Shown: positions 58,535 to 64,000 of the stretch, in pieces
How positions within the stretch are numbered: position 1 is the first letter of the stretch
How the letters are laid out: every line of letters begins with the position of its first letter
DNA from: JAGNLV01 sp964612145
Lineage (GTDB): Bacteria > Zixibacteria > MSB-5A5 > GN15 > FEB-12
Length of the DNA: 64,000 nucleotides
Direction of reading: 5' to 3'
Assembly (NCBI GenBank): GCA_964612145.1
Contig: CAZTBP010000003.1
Span: 62,001-126,000, forward strand
Program-made: the position numbers and the translations under genes
Notes under the pieces: generated by a model
Databases searched by the model: none
What the model saw: only the letters and a program-made list of their open reading frames with translations
What the model was told of the DNA's origin: nothing

Positions 58535-59680
58535 ATGAAGAATTCTGAACAACACATACTCAAGGCTGAACACCTGGGCCTTTTGTTGGAACGGCTGATT
58601 GAACTGGGCTATCGAGTGATCGGCCCGAGGGTGAGAAACGGGTCGCTGGTACTGGATGAAGTGCAATCGGTTGAGCAGTTCCCGGTCGGGAGAATAACGC
58701 GGCAGGAACCGGGGCTTTTTCGTCTCGAGGAGACCGGACGGACTGAGTATTTTAGCTGTATTGTCGGCCAGCAGTCGTGGAAACGGTACTTGCAGAAGCC
58801 GAGGACGTTGCTGTACGAGTCGATGCGATTTGAGGGATCGCTGGAAATCCGAACGACCGAGGCCGATCCGCAGAAGCGGGCGTTCATAGGGGTCAGGCCA
58901 TGTGACTTGGCGGCGATTAAGCGGCAGGACAAAATTCTGATAGGGGGCGAGTATGTCGATACGGCGTATCGTGCCCGGCGGAACGAATTGTTCATTGTCG
59001 CGGTCAACTGCACCCGACCGGGCGGTACCTGTTTTTGCGAGTCGATGGGGACCGGACCGCAGGCGCACAGCGGGTTTGATCTGGTATTGACGGAGCTTTG
59101 TTCTTATTCACGGCAAGATTTTGTGGTGGAGGCCGGCTCCGAGGCGGGTCGGGAAATGCTGGGCACGTTACAACTGGAAACGGCACGGCCAGAGGATATC
59201 GACGAGGTTGAATTGGCGGTTGATGCGGCCCGGCGTGCCATGGGACGGAAGCTGGAAACTGACGGGCTCCCGGAGCGGCTCAACGGTGCAGTCGAGGATC
59301 CTTACTGGGAGAAAATAGCAGAGCGATGTTTGAATTGCAGCAACTGTACGCTGGTTTGCCCGACCTGCTTCTGTACGACGATCGAGGATCGGACTGATCT
59401 GTCCGGAGAGACAGCGAGCCGGACCCGGGTCTGGGATTCCTGTTTCACGCTCGATCATTCCTATATCTATGGCGGCAGTGTGAGGCAGTCGGGATGGTCG
59501 CGGTACCGTCAGTGGCTGATGCACAAATTGAGCTGGTGGTTTGACCAGTTCGGGGAATCGGGATGTGTCGGGTGTGGGCGGTGTATTACCTGGTGCCCGG
59601 TGGGGATTGATATCACTGCAGAGGCGGAGAAACTGGCTTCTGCCGGTGAAGAGAAAATCACGAGTGAAGCGCGGAGATAG
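58535..59680 (+). CDS. hydB: Group 3b NiFe hydrogenase / sulfhydrogenase beta subunit (iron-sulfur)
   Basis: A 381-residue electron-transfer subunit. Two ferredoxin-like cysteine sets are seen near the C-terminus: CLNCSNCTLVCPTCFC and CVGCGRCITWCPVGID, each fit for a [4Fe-4S] cluster. The N-terminal part matches the beta subunit of archaeal and bacterial sulfhydrogenases (GVRPCDLAAIKRQDKIL, NCTRPGGTCFCESMGTG). It passes electrons between the delta subunit and the flavin-binding gamma subunit. The frame opens further upstream, across the promoter; ATG 58535 starts the conserved part. First gene of a six-gene operon. Confidence 0.92.
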   Translation: MKNSEQHILKAEHLGLLLERLIELGYRVIGPRVRNGSLVLDEVQSVEQFPVGRITRQEPGLFRLEETGRTEYFSCIVGQQSWKRYLQKPRTLLYESMRFEGSLEIRTTEADPQKRAFIGVRPCDLAAIKRQDKILIGGEYVDTAYRARRNELFIVAVNCTRPGGTCFCESMGTGPQAHSGFDLVLTELCSYSRQDFVVEAGSEAGREMLGTLQLETARPEDIDEVELAVDAARRAMGRKLETDGLPERLNGAVEDPYWEKIAERCLNCSNCTLVCPTCFCTTIEDRTDLSGETASRTRVWDSCFTLDHSYIYGGSVRQSGWSRYRQWLMHKLSWWFDQFGESGCVGCGRCITWCPVGIDITAEAEKLASAGEEKITSEARR

Positions 59681-59683
59681 ATT

Positions 59684-60142
59684 ATGGAAACACTGCAACG
59701 CATATTGGCGGAACATCCCTTTTTCAGCGACCTGGAGGCGGCGCATATCGAGTTGCTGGTCGGGTGTGCCTCCAATGCCGTTTACAAGGAAGGGGAGTTC
59801 CTGTTTCGGGAGGGTGAGCCGGCGGATAATTTTTTTGTCATTCGGCAGGGAAAGGTGATGGTCGAGACGCACCTTCCCAACAAAGGAGCGGTGTCAATCC
59901 AGACCGAGGAGAGCGGCAATGTGCTGGGTTGGTCATGGATGGTGCCGCCGTACAAGTGGCGGTTCGATGCGCGAGCAATCGAGCTTACGCGGGTGATTAA
60001 ACTGGATGGAAAGTGCCTTCGTGGGAAGTGTGGGGATGATCATCATCTCGGGTACGAAATAATGACGCGGTTTGCGACGCTCATAGCCGAGCGGCTTGAG
60101 GCGACCCGACTGCAATTACTTGACTTGTATGGCAACGACTGA
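59684..60142 (+). CDS. Cyclic-nucleotide-binding domain protein in the hydrogenase operon
   Basis: A 152-residue protein with one CRP-type cyclic-nucleotide-binding domain: HPFFSDLEAAHIELL, FLFREGEPADNFFVIRQGKVMVE, then NVLGWSWMVPPYKWRFDARA at the phosphate-binding cassette, where the usual Arg is displaced, and a dimer helix GYEIMTRFATLIAERLEATR. It stops there; the helix-turn-helix of CRP/FNR proteins is absent. It lies three bases after the beta gene and overlaps the gamma gene by 14 bases, so it is made with the hydrogenase and may regulate or assemble it rather than bind DNA. Confidence 0.85.
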   Translation: METLQRILAEHPFFSDLEAAHIELLVGCASNAVYKEGEFLFREGEPADNFFVIRQGKVMVETHLPNKGAVSIQTEESGNVLGWSWMVPPYKWRFDARAIELTRVIKLDGKCLRGKCGDDHHLGYEIMTRFATLIAERLEATRLQLLDLYGND

Positions 60143-60995
60143 AACGACAAAAGATCGGCAGGGGCCAAACGCGGATTCGATGACGGTTCGGCCGTTTCGG
60201 ATAACGCGGCGGATCAACGAGACGCATGATACGTTTTCGATGGATCTGGCCGCGCCGTCCGGTCAGGAGCCGTTGTTGTTTCGACCCGGGCAGTTCAATA
60301 TGCTGTATATACATGGTGTGGGAGAGGTGCCGATCTCGATCAGTGGTGATCCGGGCAAGCCGGAGCGGGTAGTTCATACCACGCGGGCGGTAGGAACTGT
60401 TACGACGGCCATGGGGGAACTGAAAAAGGGTGCGACCATAGGAGTGCGGGGACCATACGGGGTGCCGTGGCCGACGGAAGAAGCGGCGGGGCGCGATGTG
60501 GTGCTGGTGGCTGGCGGGATTGGACTCGCTCCGTTGCGGCCGGTGATTCATCATCTGCTGGCGAATCGTGACGCTCATAACCGGATTGTATTGTTGTATG
60601 GAACACGGTCGCCGAGTGATATTCTCTATCGGAGAGAACTGGAGCAGTGGCGGTCTCGGTTTGATGTCGAGGTATTTATCACGGTTGACCGGGGTACCGG
60701 TGACTGGCGGGGCAATGTCGGGGTGGTGACCGGATTGATTCCAAAGGCGCCGTTTGATCCGTCGGAGTGTCTTGTGATGGTGTGCGGGCCGGAAGTGATG
60801 ATGCGGTTTACCGCGATGGCGCTGGAGAAGCGGGGTGTAGGGGACGAGCAGATTCACACCTCGATGGAACGTAACATGAAATGTGGTGTCGGCCTGTGCG
60901 GGCATTGTCAGCTGGGGCCGTATTTTGTATGCAAGGATGGTCCGGTGTTCCGGTTTGACAGGATTAAACCCTGGTTCTCGCGGCGGGAGTTGTAG
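60129..60995 (+). CDS. hydG: Group 3b NiFe hydrogenase / sulfhydrogenase gamma subunit (FAD, NAD(P), 2Fe-2S)
   Basis: A 288-residue flavoprotein of the ferredoxin-NADP reductase type. PISISGDPGKPE is the flavin site, VVLVAGGIGLAPLRPVI the NAD(P) site, MVCGPEVMMRF the late nucleotide block, and CGVGLCGHCQLGPYFVC the cysteines of a [2Fe-2S] cluster. It exchanges electrons with NAD(P)H. ATG 60129 overlaps the previous gene; the upstream extension of the frame is not conserved. The gene symbol follows the sulfhydrogenase nomenclature, not the HydG maturase of FeFe hydrogenases. Confidence 0.92.
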   Translation: MATTETTKDRQGPNADSMTVRPFRITRRINETHDTFSMDLAAPSGQEPLLFRPGQFNMLYIHGVGEVPISISGDPGKPERVVHTTRAVGTVTTAMGELKKGATIGVRGPYGVPWPTEEAAGRDVVLVAGGIGLAPLRPVIHHLLANRDAHNRIVLLYGTRSPSDILYRRELEQWRSRFDVEVFITVDRGTGDWRGNVGVVTGLIPKAPFDPSECLVMVCGPEVMMRFTAMALEKRGVGDEQIHTSMERNMKCGVGLCGHCQLGPYFVCKDGPVFRFDRIKPWFSRREL

Positions 60996-60997
60996 CG

Positions 60998-61777
60998 ATG
61001 GCGAAGAAACGTAAACCGAAACTTGCGGTGTGGAAGTTCGCCTCGTGCGATGGCTGCCAGTTGAGCTTGCTGGACTGTGAAAATGAACTTCTGGCGATTG
61101 CCGATGCTATTGAAATAGCCAACTTTCCGGAGGCCTCGCGGGCGGTGATGCGGGGGCCGTATGATATCTCATTGGTGGAGGGATCGATTACAACGCCGCA
61201 TGATGCGGAACGAATTCATAAAATTCGACGGCAGTCAAAACTGTTGATCACCATTGGGGCGTGTGCGACAGCCGGTGGGATTCAGGCGTTGCGGAATTTT
61301 GCGCGGATCGATGATTATCTCTCGATAGTGTATCCAAAGCCGGGCTATATCGAGTCGTTACGCAAGTCGACACCAATTGCGGATCATGTGTTTGTAGATA
61401 TGGAATTGCGGGGGTGTCCGATCAGCAAGGAACAGCTGGTGGAGACTGTCAGTGCGCTGTTGAACGGCCGCAAGCCGAACCTGCCGACCTATTCAGTGTG
61501 TGTTGACTGCAAGCGCCGGGGAAATATCTGTGTGATGGTTGCCCATGGTACGCCGTGTCTGGGACCGGTCACGCAGACCGGGTGCGGGGCGCTGTGTCCG
61601 GGCTATCAGCGCGGTTGCTATGGTTGTTTCGGGCCAAAAGAGACGCCGAATACGGAGTCGCTGGCGAGCTGGTTTGGGGAGCACGCGATGGATCACGACG
61701 AGATTCTCCGTTTGTTCCGGGGATTCAATGCTTATGCCGAGCCGTTTCGAAAAGAGAGCGAGGCGCATGAAAAGTAA
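60998..61777 (+). CDS. hydD: Group 3b NiFe hydrogenase delta (small) subunit
   Basis: A 259-residue small subunit without a Tat signal, as expected for a cytoplasmic enzyme. The proximal cluster cysteines are in SCDGCQLSLLDCE, ITIGACATAGG and later blocks; CVDCKRRGNIC and GALCPGYQRGCYGCFGP hold further cysteines for additional [4Fe-4S] clusters. It relays electrons from the NiFe site to the beta subunit. It overlaps the alpha gene by 11 bases. Confidence 0.94.
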   Translation: MAKKRKPKLAVWKFASCDGCQLSLLDCENELLAIADAIEIANFPEASRAVMRGPYDISLVEGSITTPHDAERIHKIRRQSKLLITIGACATAGGIQALRNFARIDDYLSIVYPKPGYIESLRKSTPIADHVFVDMELRGCPISKEQLVETVSALLNGRKPNLPTYSVCVDCKRRGNICVMVAHGTPCLGPVTQTGCGALCPGYQRGCYGCFGPKETPNTESLASWFGEHAMDHDEILRLFRGFNAYAEPFRKESEAHEK

Positions 61778-63053
61778 GACGATCAAAGTTGATTACCTGG
61801 CGCGGGTCGAGGGTGAGGGCGGTTTGTTGGTGCGGGTACGAAATGAAAAGGTGGAGGATGTTCGGCTGAATATATTCGAGCCGCCCCGGTTCTTTGAGGC
61901 GTTCTTGCGGGGGCGTGCGTTTACCGAGGCGCCGGATATTACGGCAAGGATCTGCGGCATCTGCCCGGTGGCTTACCAGATGAGTGCGGCGCACGCAATG
62001 GAGCAGGCGTGTGGTGTGGCTGTTGGCGGGCAGCTGCGGAACCTTCGGCGGCTGTTGTATTGTGGGGAGTGGATCGAGTCGCATGCATTGCATGTGTACC
62101 TGCTTCACGCACCGGACTTTTTAGGCTACGAAAGCGGCATTGCGATGGCGAAGGATTTTCCGCAGGTGGTGAAAGACGGGCTGGCGCTGAAGAAGACCGG
62201 CAATGACCTGGTGGCGCTTTTAGGGGGGCGGGAGATCCATCCGATTAATGTGAAGGTGGGTGGATTCTATTCGGTGCCGTCAAAGGAGGAGCTGACGCCG
62301 ATCAAAGAGCGGCTTGAAAAGGCGCTGGAGATTTCGTATGAGGCGATACGCTGGACGGCGGGGTTCGAGTTTCCTGATCTCGAACAGGAGTTTGAGTATG
62401 TGGCGCTGCGGCACCCAGAAGAGTATCCGCTCAATGAGGGACGGGTTGTTTCGACCAATGGGCTTGACATTGACTATGGAGAGTATCTTGACGTTTTTGA
62501 AGAGGAACAGGTGAAGCATTCGACCTCGCTTCATTCACGGATCCGCGAGCGGGGTCTTTATTTGGTCGGGCCGCAGGCGCGGTACAATTTGAATTTTGAT
62601 CGGCTTCCGGCGCGGGTGCAGGAAGCGGCGCTGGCAAGCGGGTTGACCGAGAGGTGCACAAACCCGTTTAAGAGTATTGTGGTGCGAGCGGTGGAGTTGG
62701 CGTTTGCCTGTGATGAGGCGCTGCGTTTGATAGATGCCTATGAGCCGCCGGAGGAACGATCGGTCGAAGTCACCCCCAGAGCCGGGACAGGTAACTGGGC
62801 GACCGAGGCGCCGCGCGGGTTGCTGTTTCACCAGTATAGTATAGATGATAAAGGGATTATCACCTCGGCGAACATTGTACCGCCGACATCGCAGAACCAG
62901 AAGGCGATTGAGGCGGACCTCGGCGAATTTGTTCAACATCATTTGGATCTGCCGCACGACAAGTTGACGTGGCAGTGCGAACAGGTGGTCCGCAACTACG
63001 ATCCGTGCATCTCATGTTCCTGCCATTTCCTGCGCCTGCATATTGACCGGTAA
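61767..63053 (+). CDS. hydA: Group 3b NiFe hydrogenase alpha (large, catalytic) subunit
   Basis: A 428-residue catalytic subunit. The nickel-iron centre is held by Cys63 and Cys66 (RICGICPV) and Cys414 and Cys417 (DPCISCSCH). Eight residues follow His420, the segment normally removed by the maturation protease encoded next. RVEGEGGLLVRV near the N-terminus is typical. The enzyme would oxidise H2 with NAD(P)+ or release H2 from NAD(P)H. The open frame runs upstream through the delta gene; ATG 61767 is the true start. Confidence 0.96.
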   Translation: MKSKTIKVDYLARVEGEGGLLVRVRNEKVEDVRLNIFEPPRFFEAFLRGRAFTEAPDITARICGICPVAYQMSAAHAMEQACGVAVGGQLRNLRRLLYCGEWIESHALHVYLLHAPDFLGYESGIAMAKDFPQVVKDGLALKKTGNDLVALLGGREIHPINVKVGGFYSVPSKEELTPIKERLEKALEISYEAIRWTAGFEFPDLEQEFEYVALRHPEEYPLNEGRVVSTNGLDIDYGEYLDVFEEEQVKHSTSLHSRIRERGLYLVGPQARYNLNFDRLPARVQEAALASGLTERCTNPFKSIVVRAVELAFACDEALRLIDAYEPPEERSVEVTPRAGTGNWATEAPRGLLFHQYSIDDKGIITSANIVPPTSQNQKAIEADLGEFVQHHLDLPHDKLTWQCEQVVRNYDPCISCSCHFLRLHIDR

Positions 63054-63070
63054 TGTAAACAGGAGAGAGC

Positions 63071-63556
63071 ATGACAAAGGCCGACCGGGTACTTGTTGTG
63101 GGGCTGGGTAATGACTATCGCTCCGATGACCGGGTCGGTTTGGAAGCGGCGCGGCAGATAGAGCGGTGCCGATTGCCCGGGCTGGAGGTGCTGGTTGGTG
63201 TTGGTGACGCGCTTGAGATAATCGACCGGTGGGGGGAGGCGGAACTGGTGATTGTGATTGACTGCATCGTTGCCGGGCGCAAGCCGGGGAGGATTTACCG
63301 GTTCGACGGGCGCCGGGAGCACATTCCGCAGGAGCTGTTTTCACGGTTTTCGTCTCACGCCTTTACGGTGATCGATGCCTTGGCGCTGGCGGATGCGCTG
63401 GGAATCATGCCGCCGCGGCTGGTTATTTATGGTATCGAGGCGGAGCACTGTCGTCCGGGAGCGGAGTTGTCGCCGTCGGTTACGCAGTCGCTGGATTTAG
63501 TGGTGGGGAGGATTCAGGACGAACTCAGGAGGTTTACGCGGGAGCGCGGGGAATAG
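63071..63556 (+). CDS. Hydrogenase maturation endopeptidase
   Basis: A 161-residue protease of the HyaD/HycI family. VVGLGNDYRSDDRVGLEAA contains the N-terminal Asp that senses nickel (usually GNxxxxDDG; here the Gly after DD is Arg-Val-Gly), VIDCIVAGRKPG is the second metal block, and SSHAFTVIDALALADALG holds the conserved His. It trims the C-terminus of the alpha subunit after nickel insertion. Seventeen bases separate it from alpha, with AGGAGAG before ATG 63071. Confidence 0.92.
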   Translation: MTKADRVLVVGLGNDYRSDDRVGLEAARQIERCRLPGLEVLVGVGDALEIIDRWGEAELVIVIDCIVAGRKPGRIYRFDGRREHIPQELFSRFSSHAFTVIDALALADALGIMPPRLVIYGIEAEHCRPGAELSPSVTQSLDLVVGRIQDELRRFTRERGE

Positions 63557-63619
63557 GGAACAGAAAAAAAACGGACCTTTTCTTCGGAGAGGGCGTTAAT
63601 ACAGGAGGAGGAAGTGATT

Positions 63620-63814
63620 ATGGTAAAATTTCTGCTCTGGCTGATACTGTTTGTTATTTGCTGGCCGGTGGCGCTGCTGGCCATTGTCGCCTATCCGTTT
63701 GTATTTTTGTTTTTGCTGCCGTTTCGGTTGGCCGGGTTTGCTATCGAGGGAGTGCTCGCGTTTCTTCGGGCGCTCATGTTATTGCCGTCGCGGGTGATTG
63801 GCGGAAGGCGCTAG
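63620..63814 (+). CDS. Small hydrophobic membrane protein, 64 residues
   Basis: Nearly the whole product is hydrophobic: residues 3-28 and about 30-52 could make two membrane segments, with a basic end (PSRVIGGRR). I do not recognise it. Two overlapping AGGAGG boxes at 63603-63611 make a strong ribosome binding site for ATG 63620; GTG 63614 is also in frame. It follows the hydrogenase operon by 63 bases and may or may not belong to it. Confidence 0.6.
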   Translation: MVKFLLWLILFVICWPVALLAIVAYPFVFLFLLPFRLAGFAIEGVLAFLRALMLLPSRVIGGRR

Positions 63815-63831
63815 GCTCTTTCGGACGAAAC

Positions 63832-64000
63832 TCAGGTGATTTCACTGAGATATTTATGAAGAGTCAGGTTCTTATGGGCGAGGCCGAGTTTGCGCCGTAT
63901 TGACTCGCGGTGCTTGCGTATGGTGGCGGGGGCAAGGTTCAGGTGCTCGGCTATTTCTTTAGACGTCAACCCCTGTTTAATCAATCCGCATATTTCGGTT
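63832..64000 (-). CDS. LuxR-family regulator, C-terminal part (cut by window end)
   Basis: The minus strand encodes the last 56 residues of a LuxR-type DNA-binding domain: EICGLIKQGLTSKEIAEHLN, then APATIRKHRESIRRKLGLAH, ending LHKYLSEIT. The helix-turn-helix is complete enough to be sure of the family. The stop is TGA at 63834-63832; the N-terminal sensor domain lies beyond the window. Confidence 0.88.
   Translation of the reverse strand, partial: TEICGLIKQGLTSKEIAEHLNLAPATIRKHRESIRRKLGLAHKNLTLHKYLSEIT

Noticed and set aside
1..64000. CRISPR array, insertion sequence, integrase or prophage genes
   Set aside because: No regularly spaced repeats, no transposase or integrase motifs and no phage structural genes were seen on either strand.

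Overview
The window reads as a chromosome segment of a Gram-negative (outer-membrane-bearing), probably anaerobic or facultative bacterium of the Fibrobacteres-Chlorobi-Bacteroidetes (FCB) neighbourhood; Candidatus Zixibacteria or a close relative is my best guess. The guess is inference. It rests on a PorX-type response regulator with a PglZ phosphatase domain, signal-peptide beta-barrel proteins, many large GAF/receiver signalling proteins, a group 3b NiFe hydrogenase and a PPi-type phosphofructokinase. Coding strands are rich in G and T, genes are tightly packed, and many stop and start codons overlap.

Layout. 236-8038: a housekeeping operon on the plus strand, serS, then a sensor kinase with a PorX-like regulator, tsaE-tsaB-rimI (tRNA t6A formation and acetylation), accD and folC. 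8035-13169: a signalling cassette of two GAF-containing histidine kinases (the second with its own receiver) and an NtrC-type sigma-54 activator. 13466-22125: a degenerate GGDEF-like protein, a small lipoprotein that appears to start at ATA, a TPR protein, valS, mazG, an outer-membrane protein, and a family of hairpin repeats. 22126-25949 (minus): a polyamine operon with its XRE-cupin regulator, an operator-like palindrome and a good sigma-70 promoter. 26206-28858: a barrel protein, a lipoprotein and dihydrolipoamide dehydrogenase, whose only sensible start is again ATA. 29353: a CAU tRNA. 29668-40186: an accessory or defence-like stretch directly after the tRNA, with an HNH endonuclease of the phosphorothioate-DNA type, a NERD-helicase, an ARPP-1 protein, a WYL regulator, a PD-(D/E)XK nuclease and a TM0106-type RecB/helicase fusion. 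40480-44207: a zinc-finger-like small protein, folE, a PPi-type phosphofructokinase and a metallophosphoesterase.

44199-56074 is the most unusual part. Three related proteins carry the PEP/pyruvate-binding (PPDK N-terminal, ATP-grasp) domain, but I see no phosphohistidine or TIM-barrel domain in any of them. One is fused to GAF and nucleotidyltransferase domains, and one to two receiver-like domains. They flank two glutamate dehydrogenases and a LuxR-type regulator. One dehydrogenase has lost both catalytic residues (Lys to Met, Asp to Asn, at exactly the expected spacing), and the regulator has lost the phosphoacceptor Asp and the conserved Lys of its receiver. The set looks like a carbon/nitrogen sensing module.

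56193-63814: a DUF885 metallopeptidase, a TPR protein, then a hydrogenase operon (beta, a cyclic-nucleotide-binding protein without a DNA-binding domain, gamma, delta, alpha, maturation protease). A consensus sigma-70 promoter and a perfect TGTGA-N6-TCACA palindrome precede it. The window ends in the C-terminal HTH of a LuxR-type regulator on the minus strand.
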